In this document: positions 1-8,896 of the stretch, one piece after another
How the letters are laid out: every line of letters starts with the position of its first letter
Numbering within the stretch: the stretch's first letter is position 1
Assembly (NCBI GenBank): GCA_011742915.1
Contig: JAAQTN010000015.1
Coordinates: 1-64,000, forward strand
DNA: 64,000 bases
Direction of reading: 5' to 3'
Origin: Billgrantia desiderata
Lineage (GTDB): Bacteria > Pseudomonadota > Gammaproteobacteria > Pseudomonadales > Halomonadaceae
Position numbers and translations under genes: made by a program
The notes under the pieces: model-generated
Seen by the model: the letters and a program-made list of their open reading frames with translations, nothing else
What the model was told of the DNA's origin: nothing
Database searches by the model: none

Positions 1-37
1 TCAGACTGACGACAACTACCCCACCCAACCGGCCATT

Positions 38-538
38 CTAATTGTCGCCAACCGGCCAGAGTAGTTGACGTCGCATAAGCCGGGCGTAGGAGCCGTCGCC
101 CTGGGCGATGCGCAGCTGCTCGAACAGGCGCGGCACCCGCAGGTAGCGCACCGAGTAACCCTGCCGGCAGGCCTGGTTGCCCAGCGCGCAGGCCAGCCAG
201 GTCTTGCCGCACCCGGTGGGGCCGGTGAGGCACAGGTTGAGTGACTGGCCGATCCACTCGCCGCTCGTCAGCGGTGCCATGCGGCCCCGCTCCAGGCCGC
301 GGGGGTGGCGGTAGTCGATGTCCTCGACGCAGGCCGTCACGCGCAGCTTGGCGGTCTTCAGCAACCGGTCGAGGCGGCGGTTATCGCGATGCAGGACCTC
401 TCGGTCGAGCAGCATGCCCAGGCGATCCTCGAACGGCAGGTCGTAGGTGTCCGGCTGGGTGAGCTGGTGAGCCAGGGCGTCGTGCATGCCGGTCAGCTTG
501 AGGCGGCGCAGGGTGTCGAGCAGGGGCTGGGTCATCAT
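38..538 (-). pseudogene. istB: IstB-type transposition helper ATPase, C-terminally truncated
   Basis: IstB is the AAA+ partner that assists the IS21 transposase in target capture. The ATG at 538 follows GAGGAGA at good spacing and gives about 166 residues, against roughly 250 for the family. The N-terminal region and the Walker A motif (GPTGCGKTW) are intact. Family similarity stops after YARLM; the last residues read a different sequence before the stop, so Walker B (usually LLILDD) and the rest of the ATPase core are missing. The junction falls where 23-bp-period terminal repeats begin, which suggests an internal deletion joining mid-istB to the element's non-coding end. It should not be functional. 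Confidence 0.8.
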
Positions 539-554
539 CGGTCGTCTCCTCGGA

Positions 555-1845
555 TCAGTGGTAGTACTCGGCACCGCGCACGTTGGTGTGGGGCGGCAAG
601 TCATCGAGCGCCTCGGGGAGCGTCAGCATCGGCTGCTGATCCAGCCCCTGCTTGAGGATCGAGGCGATGCTGCTGTAGCGCGTGGTGGGGATCGCCAGGG
701 CATGCGCGCAGGCCTGCTCCAGCCGGGCCTTGCCGTAGCGCCGGCTGAGCTGCAGCAGGCCCAGGCAGGCACGGTAGCCATGCTCGGGATGGGGGCGGTC
801 CTGCAACTGCCGCTGGGTCATCTCCAGGGTGGCGACGCCGATGTCCTTCGCCCAGTCCAGGAAGCGGCTTGGCGACCAGTCGCGGTGCGCCTGGTGGCGC
901 TTGGGCATGTGCTCGGCCAGGGTCGAGAAGCGACCCGGGGCATGGCGCGGGTGCGCCGCCACTCGGTGGCCCTTGTGGAACACCTCCACCATGGCGTGGG
1001 TCAGGCGCACCTCCAGCACCTGGCCCACCAGGCTGTGCGGCACGCTGTAGAGGCGCTTGTCGAGGTCGAGGTGGTAGTCGATGCCGGGCTTGGCCTTGCG
1101 CCACTCGGCGTACTCGTAGGGCGTCTCCGGCAGCGGGCGCAGCACCGGCCGGTCGATCGCCTGGAACAGGTCCCGCCGGCTCTCCTCGCGGCCCTGGAAG
1201 GGGCGGCGGTTGAGGTCCTCCAGCAGCTCGCGGATGGCCTGGTTCAACGAGGCCAGCGTGAAGAAGGTGTGGTGCCGCAGGCGGGCCAGGATCCAGCGCT
1301 CCACCAGCAACACCGCGGCCTCCGGAGAGGCGATCCAGTCGGGCAGCGCCTGGCTCCAGGTGGCCTCGGCGTAGGTGTAGCTGGAGGCGCCCAGCACGGC
1401 AACGAACACCTGGGCCCGTCGCTCCTCGCCGGTGGCCTGGTTGATGATCGGCACGGTCGGGCCGCAGTAGTCGATGAACAGCTTCTCGCCGGCGCGGTGG
1501 ACCTGACGCATGCTGCGCCGCTGGCGGTCCCGCCAGGCGCGGTAATGATCGCAGAACCGACTGTAGCGGTAGGCCTTGTCGCCGTGGACCTCGACGTACT
1601 CGGCCCACAGCAGCTGCAGGGTGACGCCCTTGCGCTTGAGCGCCTGGTGGACCTGGAAGTAGTCCGGCGCCGAGAAGCGCATCGGCGGCGACTTGGCCGG
1701 CAACCTGAGCCAGGCTGACGTACTTGCTGACCACGCCCTTGGAGAGGCCGCAGGCCCGCGCAATCTTCTCGTGGCTGAGGCCGGCGTCGTACTTGAGGCG
1801 CAACACCTCGGTGATGGTTCGCATGGGAATCCTCGGTGCTGGCAT
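555..1845 (-). pseudogene. istA: IstA-type IS21 transposase, frameshifted and internally deleted
   Basis: IstA is the DDE transposase of IS21 elements. The N-terminal helix-turn-helix (LSHEKIARACGLSKG) reads in one frame from the ATG at 1845, which follows AGGAGAGGG. The catalytic part reads in another frame from about 1695, so the reading frame is broken there; a short stretch normally found between the two also seems absent. A second lesion lies near 1325: DWIAS is followed at once by PEAAVLLVERW. In intact relatives about 50 residues separate these, including the second catalytic Asp (PDNL). The first Asp (FIDYCG) remains. The C-terminal part continues to the stop at 555, just upstream of istB. 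Confidence 0.8.
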
Positions 1846-1925
1846 GTCCCTCTCCTGGAGCACAAGCAAAAGGAAGGGTATGCCGTAAAAGTCCGAATCA
1901 TTCCAGCGAGTTAGGTGAGATTCCG

Positions 1926-2078
1926 GGAACGTGACCGAGGATTCCGACATCGTGACCGCGGATTCCGGGAAAGAGGCCGAAATCGGTCACGATGAAATGG
2001 AATGGCCGGTCACGTTGGCCCGGAATGGTCGGTCACGATAGATCGGAACGGGCGGTCACGATGGCCCGGAATACGCAG
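1926..2078 (-). repeat. IS21 terminal repeat block (istA side)
   Basis: Four tandem 23-bp units start at 1984, 2007, 2030 and 2053, each beginning CGGTCACG and sharing a GGAA core. Two inverted GTGACCG motifs lie further inside. Multiple terminal repeats of this kind bind the transposase in IS21 elements. The block is repeated at 5099-5230 with one 21-bp unit missing. Confidence 0.85.
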
Positions 2079-2836
2079 ATGCCATCTACGACAGCCAGGC
2101 GATGCGCGACTTCGTGGGGATCGACCTGGCCATCGAGAGCGTGCCGGATGCGACCACACTACTGCGCTTCCGCCATCTGCTGGAAAAGCATGCCCTGACG
2201 CAGCGGATCTTCGAGGAGATCAATGCTCACCTGGCCGAGAAGGGGCTGTTTATGCGTGAGGGCACCATTGTCGACGCCACCATCGTCGCGGCCGCGCCCT
2301 CCACCAAGAACAAGGCCAAGCAGCGCGACCCCGGGATGAAACAGACCCGCAAGGGCAACCAATGGTACTTCGGCATGAAGGCTCACATTGGCGTCGACGC
2401 GGTGACCGGGCTGACGCATACCGTGGTTGCCACCTCGGCTAACGTGGCAGATGTCACCATGGCAGACCACTTGGTGCGGGATGATGACAAGCGAGTCCAC
2501 GCTGATGCCGGCTACATCGGTATGGGCAAGCGCCTGGGTGAAGAGAAGGACGCGGAGGATTCCCGTTGCTGTATCGCGGCCAAACGGGGCGGCATCAAGA
2601 AGATGGAAGAGAGCCCGATGAAAGAACTGCTGCTGAAGATCGAGAGAACCAAGGCCAGCATCCGCGCCAAGGTTGAGCATCCGTTCCACGTCATCAAGAA
2701 CCTCTTCGGCTACCGCAAGGTGCGCTACAAGGGGCTGGCCAAGAACCAGGCGCAGCTATTCAGCCTGTTCGGGCTGGCCAACCTGGTGCTGGCGACGAGA
2801 TGCGAAGGACGAGTTGACGGGGCCAGTGCGCCTTGA
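2079..2836 (+). pseudogene. IS5-family transposase, N-terminus removed by IS21 insertion
   Basis: The reading frame is open from the IS21 boundary (AIYDSQAMRDF) to the stop at 2836. Family features include MRDFVGIDL, the DATIV motif with the first catalytic Asp, an HIGVDAVTGLTH block, HADAGYIG with the second Asp, and a C-terminal VEHPFHVIKNLFGYRKVRY block holding the catalytic Glu region. Intact IS5 transposases have about 325-340 residues; about 90 N-terminal residues are missing. An internal ATG at 2102 could start 244 residues, but the protein would lack its N-terminal domain. It is most likely inactive. Confidence 0.85.
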
Positions 2837-2841
2837 ATCTG

Positions 2842-2872
2842 CCCTGCCAGCCGAATAATCCGGCTGGCAGGG
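2842..2872. other. Perfect inverted repeat (12-bp stem, 7-base loop)
   Basis: CCCTGCCAGCCG at 2842-2853 pairs perfectly with 2861-2872. It lies just after the IS5 transposase stop. No T-run follows on either strand, so it may be a weak terminator or part of the element's end rather than a classical intrinsic terminator. Nothing else is recognised between 2837 and 3085. Confidence 0.5.
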
Positions 2873-3085
2873 GAAATAGGCCATCTTTACTGGTCAGAAA
2901 GCGACCGCTGATGCGGTGAAAGTACCATTCTGAGCGCTTCAGCCGCTTAGAACCGAATTGATCAGCGGTTCCTTAGGTGACAACTACGCTGACAGATAGG
3001 GTAGACGACATTACATAAATCGCTGCCTTCAGGCTGCATGATCCTCATGGTCCGGCCCGCAACAGTGCGGTTCCAGTCACGCTCA

Positions 3086-4447
3086 TCATCGCGGCGCCAC
3101 GCGACCGGAGTCCTTCTCAGTGCGACGCTTGTGCAACCGCGTGGCCGCGTGACTGGTCTGAGGCATCGCAACGAAGGTTGCCTTACGACTATCTGCGGTC
3201 TTTGGCATCGCCATGAGACCGGATATGTCGTAAAGCGCAAGAACGATCGCTACCACAGCTATGAACAGAAAAAGGCCCGCGGGCCCCATCGCCCCCATTA
3301 CCAGGCTGGCCGTGAATGGTCCCATCGTGGAACCGAGTCCGAAGACCAATATCAAGCCGCTGGAGACGCTGACGACTTCCTCCGCATCTACATCATCATT
3401 CGCATGGGCGAGGCAAAGTGAGTAGGTTGGTAACGCAAAGGCACCGAGCGAGAAGGATAAAAGAAGCAGCGAAGTCATACCTCCGTCTGTATTCCAGGCG
3501 AGCCCAAGCGCGGATACGCAAATTCCTAACGCCGCACCCAGAATCACCAGGCGACGGTCCACATAATCCGACAGCCAACCCATCGGCCATTGCAGCAGCA
3601 ATGCTCCAGTCAACGTCACACCCAGAAAGGCTGCGATTTCTCCGTCGTCCATGCCGATTCTCTGAGCGAAGGTCGGTGCCATGCCAAAGAATGCACTCGT
3701 GACCAAGCCTACTGCGAACGCACCCACAATCGCGACCGGTGAGATCGTGAACAACCGACGTATACTGGCCCGCCGTACCTCGACCACGCCAGGTCCGACT
3801 GCCCGCATCAAGGTGATAGGTACCAGTGCCAAAGAAAGACAGATAGAGACCAGACAAAACAACACAAAGCCTGATGGTGGCGACAGGCTCAGAAGCGGCT
3901 GACTTGCCGCCCATGCACCGTAGACCACAATACCGTATATCGCGAGAACTCGGCCACGAGAATTGCGTTCGGTAGCGATATTGAGCCAACTCTCGGTTAC
4001 GATGAGCAGTCCTGCAAAGCACGCACCATGGATCGCACGCAGCACTATCCATGTGAGCGGCGAAACGAAGATCGCGAAAGCCAAAGAAACCGCAGAGGCG
4101 ATGGAAGCCAAGGCGGCAAAGGTGCGAATGTGCCCGACCTCATTCACCAATCGCGGGACCAAGAGCGAGCTTGCGACATAGCCCACGAAGTAGGCAGACA
4201 TTATCACGCCGATGGTCTGCGACCCCATGTTTTCCAACCCGGCCCGCACACCAACAAGCGTCCCTGCCAGTCCGGTCCCAAGCACGAGCAGGGCAATGCC
4301 GAGTAGCAACGCACCGATCTGGAGTCGCGAGTCGGGCTGCCGCGCGTCCGGTCCCGCAGCGGTCCGACCAGGATTCGCCGACGCACGCTGCGCCTCGTCA
4401 GAGCCGGACACCGGTGACCCCCTGCCGCTTGTCCGCCCCACGCTCAC
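3086..4447 (-). CDS. MFS transporter, YcaD-like
   Basis: This is a 453-residue protein with about 12 hydrophobic segments. The usual MFS signature between helices 2 and 3 is weak, but the pattern resembles E. coli YcaD: an early helix pair with YFVGYVASSLLVPRL, a GRVLAIYGIVVYG loop, and a mid-protein LQWPMGWLSDYVDRRLVILG block that matches the YcaD GQWPIGRLAD region. The substrate cannot be inferred. A long hydrophilic N-terminus (about 45 residues) and a basic C-terminal tail (KTADSRKATF, LHKRRTEKDSG) are unusual and may be extra sequence from upstream and downstream fusion. It lies between the IS5/IS21 remnants and the eroded end of the stress island, so it is probably horizontally acquired. 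Confidence 0.75.
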   Translation of the reverse strand: MSVGRTSGRGSPVSGSDEAQRASANPGRTAAGPDARQPDSRLQIGALLLGIALLVLGTGLAGTLVGVRAGLENMGSQTIGVIMSAYFVGYVASSLLVPRLVNEVGHIRTFAALASIASAVSLAFAIFVSPLTWIVLRAIHGACFAGLLIVTESWLNIATERNSRGRVLAIYGIVVYGAWAASQPLLSLSPPSGFVLFCLVSICLSLALVPITLMRAVGPGVVEVRRASIRRLFTISPVAIVGAFAVGLVTSAFFGMAPTFAQRIGMDDGEIAAFLGVTLTGALLLQWPMGWLSDYVDRRLVILGAALGICVSALGLAWNTDGGMTSLLLLSFSLGAFALPTYSLCLAHANDDVDAEEVVSVSSGLILVFGLGSTMGPFTASLVMGAMGPAGLFLFIAVVAIVLALYDISGLMAMPKTADSRKATFVAMPQTSHAATRLHKRRTEKDSGRVAPR

Positions 4448-4619
4448 CTTGCTCTCGCCGCGCTCCTCCTGCTAGTCTCATGGCCCCTTCGAGCTTCTGC
4501 TTGCTCTCCTGCGCGCGCACCAGCCAGTAAATGGCGTCGACAACCGGAACCACCGCACTCAGTCCCCGAAGCGTGTGGATCACCGCCACGATCTGCTCGA
4601 AGCGCTGGTAGTAGGGCAT
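4398..4619 (-). pseudogene. PsiE-like fragment
   Basis: The open frame contains MPYYQRFEQIVAVI, close to the start of the intact PsiE at 5268-5738 (TFYERFEQVVALAL). After about 25 residues the resemblance to PsiE fades into charged sequence, and the frame runs into the 5' end of the MFS gene. It looks like the remains of a second PsiE gene. The link rests on one short motif, so it is tentative. Confidence 0.4.
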
Positions 4620-4726
4620 GCTCGGCCAGGCGAGGCGTGTCTCTGCGAACCTTCCAGCGAGCGCGGAACCTGCTCGGCGCGACCTGCTACCGCCGCCCCC
4701 TCCGGGGGCTTTTCTCTGGATATGTT

Positions 4727-5098
4727 TCATGCTCCCATGTCCTCCGCCTCTACTACCCCGTCACTCCGGTGTGTGGCGAGCTTATAAGCCGCCACCAGCA
4801 TCAAGACGCCGAACACGACTGCATAAGCGCCCAACCACAAGGTCAGCACGATCGCGCCCACCATGGGTGCCAGGATCAACAACACGCCGAATATGAGCGA
4901 CGCCAGCCCTCCGAGAGAGCCAGCCACCATCGACCATGTTCCCGATCGAAGTCCCGGGCTGCCCAGAACAAGACCCCGCCAGATACGATCGCCCAAGCTG
5001 CGATCAGGATCGTCAGCGCGAGAGTTATTGTCAAATCCTGTGTATAGCCGGTCAGGCGGCAGACCTGTCTGACTGATCGGTCAAGGGCTCGCCATCCT
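4727..5098 (-). pseudogene. hdeD: HdeD-family acid-resistance membrane protein, truncated and frameshifted
   Basis: HdeD proteins are small inner-membrane proteins with repeated pairs of helices and are regular members of the tLST island. Two minus-strand frames each carry part of one. From 5098 to about 4905 the frame reads LTILIAAWAIVSGG and then REHGRWWLALS. From about 4905 to 4727 the next frame gives GGLASLIFGVLLILAP and LWLGAYAVVFGVLMLVAA. Together they make the last two thirds of an HdeD protein. The 5' end is replaced by a solitary IS21 end, and a frameshift near 4905 splits the rest. It should not be functional unless the frameshift is a sequencing error. Confidence 0.7.
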
Positions 5099-5230
5099 GG
5101 AACGTGACCGAGGATTCCGGGAAAGAGGCCGAAATCGGTCACGATGAAATGGAATGGCCGGTCACGTTGGCCCGGAATGGTCGGTCACGATAGATCGGAA
5201 CGGGCGGTCACGATGGCCCGGAATACGCAG
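5099..5230 (-). repeat. Solitary IS21 end, direct repeat of 1926-2078
   Basis: These bases match 1926-2078 in the same orientation, with one 21-bp unit (present at about 1946-1966) missing. The 23-bp units start at 5136, 5159, 5182 and 5205. No istA sequence follows inward; HdeD sequence does instead. This is the scar of a second element or the product of an adjacent deletion. Confidence 0.85.
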
Positions 5231-5267
5231 CAATATCCGGGCTAGACGATAAAGAGCCATGGTCCAA

Positions 5268-5738
5268 TCACTCGGTCTTCCGGTCGTCGCGTTCACGCAT
5301 GAGCCAATAGGTCAGACCCAAGGCCAGTATCGTCCCCGCCAGGGCGGCCAGTTTGGCAGGATCAATGTTGGGGTCAAGGATGATGAACTTGCGGGCCAGT
5401 GCCAGGATCGCGATCAGAATGACGGTCTTGACCTGGATGATGCTTTCCTTACGCAGCGCCACTTTGACGATCGAATGCTTGAATTCCATCGCGATCAGGA
5501 GCGTCATGATGGCACCGAATACCATCTGAAAAGCCTTATGATCCGTTGGATTCAGTGCATCCATGACGAGCAGCGTGAAGACGAGCCGAATCAACTGAAT
5601 CAGCGACACCACGATGATGACGGCAATGACCGCCGACAGAGCGAGGGCGACAACCTGCTCGAAGCGCTCGTAAAACGTCATCAACCGCCACTGGGAGCGC
5701 ATCTCGTCAAGGGTCGTGTGGCCAGATTCTTTATGCAT
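5268..5738 (-). CDS. psiE: PsiE-family inner-membrane protein
   Basis: This predicted 156-residue membrane protein has four hydrophobic segments. The ATG at 5738 follows AGAGAG and begins MHKESGH; a longer frame upstream has no better start. The order of hydrophobic blocks (VIAVIIVVSLIQLIRLVF, FGAIMTLLIAMEF, VKTVILIAILALARK, ALAGTILALGLTYWLM) fits the PsiE family, named for phosphate-starvation induction in E. coli. PsiE is a regular tLST member of unknown biochemical role. Here it follows the GGDEF-EAL gene after a gap of about 180 bases, and its far side meets a solitary IS21 end. Confidence 0.8.
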   Translation of the reverse strand: MHKESGHTTLDEMRSQWRLMTFYERFEQVVALALSAVIAVIIVVSLIQLIRLVFTLLVMDALNPTDHKAFQMVFGAIMTLLIAMEFKHSIVKVALRKESIIQVKTVILIAILALARKFIILDPNIDPAKLAALAGTILALGLTYWLMRERDDRKTE

Positions 5739-5921
5739 AAGCGTTGCTCTCTCTTTCAATGAAACGTTAATGGAACGGGGAGTCCGAGAAGACGACTCGA
5801 TTACACCTGGATTGCCGAGGCAATTGCGAAGCCACCCAGCGCATAATGTCCTGCGCGCCCGTGGCGCCGCCGATGGGTGGATCAGCCTCTTGCACGTCAA
5901 CCCTTTGTCCCATGCATGGCA

Positions 5922-8729
5922 TCAATCCGGCTTCTGGTCCGGCGGCAGCAATCCCAGCAGATCCGCCTGCAAATGTTGCAACTTGTCGATGCCCGCCCTC
6001 AATGCCTCGACACGGCCGGCATTTTTCATTTTACTCAGGGTGTGCGCTAACTGCTGGATGCTCTGATGCAGGACATCGACCTGATCATCAGGATCCTTGC
6101 CGAAGAACGTAGGGCGGCCACTTTGATCCCGCCAGTATTGGAGTGCTTCGGGTTGAGGCGGCACTTGGGTCTTACCTGACAGATAGTCGATCATCTGGGA
6201 AATCCAGACCCGGTGGTCGACGTATGTGAACGGCACGGGCAGCGCGGAGCGACTGTCAGGTTTGAATCCCTTCCAGGATAAGGGTACCTGCCAGGTGTGT
6301 AGCCATTGCTCGAATTCATGCGCCGGCATCGGATGCCCGATGGCATAACCCTGGCCCCACTCGCATCCCAGACGCAGCAGCATTTCACCATGCTGAATGG
6401 ATTCGACTCCCTCCGCGATGCAGTTCCTGCCAAACGACCTTGCCAGTGCCAGTAGCGCATCCAGGATGGCGATATCGTCCGGATCCTCGAGCATGTCGCG
6501 TATAAAACCCTGGTCGATCTTGAGCAGGTGCGCGGGCAGGCGCTTCAGATAGGCCAGCGATGAATAGCCGCTGCCGAAATCGTCGAGGGCAAAACGCAAC
6601 CCCATCCTCTCGCACTGCGCCATCAACTGAGACACTTGAACGAAGTCCTCCACGGCGCTGGTTTCGAGGATTTCCAGTTCAAGGTCTTGCGGCTGGGCGC
6701 CGGGATGTCGTGACAACATACCCCGTAGATGCATGATGAAGTCCGGTTGCAGCAAGTGCCGCGCACCGATATTCACGCTGACCGGGACATGAAGGCCGGC
6801 CTTGCGCCAAGCTTCGATCTGGGTCAGCGCAGCCTCGATGGTCCATTCCCCCACGTCAATCCCGAGCGGATGGTTCTCAATGATGGGTATGAAGGAGGCC
6901 GGAGATAACAAGCCACGCGTTGGATGTTGCCAGCGGATCAAGGCTTCGGCGCCCAGCACCTCACCGGTGCGCATGTTGACCTTGGGTTGGAAATAAAGCA
7001 GAAACTGCCCATTGGCAAGTGCATTCTCTATGCTGTCAAATCCTTCGTGACGGGTGCGCAGCGTACGATCCTTCTCCGTATCGAAAACGTGATATCGATT
7101 CTTGCCGGCTTGCTTGGCACGATACATAGCCTGATCTGCCTGCCGCAGCAGTTGGTCGGCGTCGATATCTTCGCCTTGCGGGTAGTAGCTCACACCGATA
7201 CTCGCGCTCACCTCGCACAGTGCGTCACCAATCGGTACGGGCTGTACAGCCACCTCGATCAGGCGCTCGAGAATCGGTACGCTGACGGAAATATCCGGCA
7301 GGTCGAGCAGAATAGCGACAAACTCATCACCACCAAGACGGGCCAAGGTATCGTCTTCGCGCAACACCTGCGTCATACGCCTGGACAGGACGGAAAGCAA
7401 TTTGTCGCCGACTGCGTGGCCATGCTGGTCGTTGACCTCCTTGAATCCATCCAGATCGATGAAGACAACCGCCAGGTGCATGCCACGCCGACGTGTCTGA
7501 CGAATGGCCTGCTTAAGGCGCTCTCCAAGCAATAGTCGATTGGGCAAACCGGTGAGCAGGTCGTAATGAGCAACGCGTTCAAGCTGTTGCTGGTTCTCCT
7601 TCAGCGCTGTGATGTCGGAAAACATGGCTGCGTAATGCTCGATATTGCCCCGCATATCCGGGACTGCACTGATCGTCAGCAGCGCGGCAAACTGACTGCC
7701 GTTCTTGCGTCGGCACCAGAGCTCTCCGTGCCAATAGTCGTGCTCACGCAGAGCCTGCCAAACGGTCTGATAGAACTCATCGTCATAGCGATCGGACTCG
7801 AGCAGACGAGGTGTCTGACCCATTACGTCCTCCCGCGCATAACCAGTGATCACGGAAAACGCCCGATTGACGTTGACAATGTGGCCCTGAGCGTCGGTAA
7901 CGAGGATGCCCTCTCCTGCGTGCTCAAAAACTTTAGCCGCAAGGCGAAGCTCTTCCGCGGATCTTCTGCGTGAGGTGACATCATGGATATAGCCGTGCCA
8001 GAGGATGCTCCCATCAGGCATGGCTTCAGGCGACGCCTCGCCTTCGACCCAGATCACCCGACCGTCTGGAAACTGCACTCGGTACTCGTCATGCCAAAGC
8101 GCGAGTGACTGCCCCGACGCCCGTATGGTTTCATGCACACGGTCGCGGTCTTCAGGATGGAGCGCAGCGAACGCAGGAGTGGCATCTTCAACAACATCCT
8201 CCGGTGCAACCCCGTATATTTCCTGTATCCTCGCGCTGGCATAAGGGAAGTGCGAGCTGCCGTCCGGACGAAGACGGTATTGGTAAAGCATACCGGGAAC
8301 GTGGCTGGCCAACTCTTCTCGCTGTCGGCGCATAGAGTTCAGCGCCTGCTCGACCCTCTTGAGATCGGTGATGTCCTCTACCGTCCCGTCTGCCGCGCTG
8401 GGTCGACCAGAGGCGTCGCCCTTGAATGTTGCCCGCAGGTGTATCCAGCGAACCTGCCCTCCGCTGACGATGCGATACCACAGATCAAGGGACTCCCCGC
8501 ACATGGCAGCATCCCATGCCCTATCGAAGAGGGGGCGGTCTTCAGGGTGAATGCACTGCAGGAATCGCTCGAAGGCTATTGGCGCACCAACATCCAGGCC
8601 GAGCACGCGGCAGGCTTCATCGGAGCAAGTGAGGAGTTGCGAGCCAAGATCGAGATGCCAACTGCCAGAATGGGCATTCTGGTTAATCTGGTCACAGTGT
8701 CGGGCTGAGACTTGAGGCATCTCGTTCAA
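5922..8729 (-). CDS. PAS-PAS-PAS-GGDEF-EAL cyclic-di-GMP turnover protein
   Basis: This 935-residue protein has no clear membrane segment, so it is probably a soluble sensor. Three PAS domains span roughly residues 15-130, 145-265 and 270-390. The GGDEF domain has an intact GGDEF motif (466-470) preceded five residues earlier by an RxxD inhibitory site (REDD). The EAL domain (from about 580) keeps EAL (595-597), SVNIGA, DDFGSGYSS, LKIDQGF and AEGVES, so both cyclase and phosphodiesterase activity are possible. About 120 residues after the EAL domain match nothing I recognise. The start may be TTG at 8729, eight bases after AAGGAG, or ATG at 8720. It sits inside the stress cluster between ftsH and psiE, which is not part of the core tLST set I know. 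Confidence 0.9.
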   Translation of the reverse strand: MNEMPQVSARHCDQINQNAHSGSWHLDLGSQLLTCSDEACRVLGLDVGAPIAFERFLQCIHPEDRPLFDRAWDAAMCGESLDLWYRIVSGGQVRWIHLRATFKGDASGRPSAADGTVEDITDLKRVEQALNSMRRQREELASHVPGMLYQYRLRPDGSSHFPYASARIQEIYGVAPEDVVEDATPAFAALHPEDRDRVHETIRASGQSLALWHDEYRVQFPDGRVIWVEGEASPEAMPDGSILWHGYIHDVTSRRRSAEELRLAAKVFEHAGEGILVTDAQGHIVNVNRAFSVITGYAREDVMGQTPRLLESDRYDDEFYQTVWQALREHDYWHGELWCRRKNGSQFAALLTISAVPDMRGNIEHYAAMFSDITALKENQQQLERVAHYDLLTGLPNRLLLGERLKQAIRQTRRRGMHLAVVFIDLDGFKEVNDQHGHAVGDKLLSVLSRRMTQVLREDDTLARLGGDEFVAILLDLPDISVSVPILERLIEVAVQPVPIGDALCEVSASIGVSYYPQGEDIDADQLLRQADQAMYRAKQAGKNRYHVFDTEKDRTLRTRHEGFDSIENALANGQFLLYFQPKVNMRTGEVLGAEALIRWQHPTRGLLSPASFIPIIENHPLGIDVGEWTIEAALTQIEAWRKAGLHVPVSVNIGARHLLQPDFIMHLRGMLSRHPGAQPQDLELEILETSAVEDFVQVSQLMAQCERMGLRFALDDFGSGYSSLAYLKRLPAHLLKIDQGFIRDMLEDPDDIAILDALLALARSFGRNCIAEGVESIQHGEMLLRLGCEWGQGYAIGHPMPAHEFEQWLHTWQVPLSWKGFKPDSRSALPVPFTYVDHRVWISQMIDYLSGKTQVPPQPEALQYWRDQSGRPTFFGKDPDDQVDVLHQSIQQLAHTLSKMKNAGRVEALRAGIDKLQHLQADLLGLLPPDQKPD

Positions 8730-8896
8730 AGGTGACGCTCCTTATGGGGGAAACAGAGGTTCCAAAGTTTCTGCAACTCGGAACGCATTTCGTCAAAGAT
8801 TGTGTGGTTGGGGACGCTATGCATCGCGGCTACGCACTTTCTTCAAGGATCGAACAACTGATAAGCAGGGTGGGCAGGCGATATGCATGCTGTCAC

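Larger units (their letters stand above)
1..2077 (-). mobile_element. IS21-family insertion sequence, internally deleted and inactive
   Basis: The element reads on the minus strand with the order terminal repeats, istA, istB, which is the IS21 layout. Its istA-side end lies near 2077, where minus-strand reading starts TGCGTATTCC; IS21 elements usually begin with TG. It carries four tandem 23-bp units beginning CGGTCACG. At the other side, two copies of CCAACCGGCCA lie 23 bp apart (25-35 and 48-58), the same period, so bases 1-60 are probably the opposite, non-coding end. Both genes are damaged. It interrupts an IS5-family transposase gene that resumes at about 2079. The outer boundary lies at or before base 1 and is not resolved. 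Confidence 0.8.

Noticed and set aside
1984..2075. Four regular 23-bp repeats, CRISPR-like at first sight
   Set aside because: The units are directly adjacent without spacers, and they fit IS21 terminal transposase-binding repeats.
8730..8896. Possible heat-shock promoter between ftsH and the GGDEF-EAL gene
   Set aside because: CTTGAAG is present on the minus strand but no CCCCAT-type -10 follows at proper spacing.
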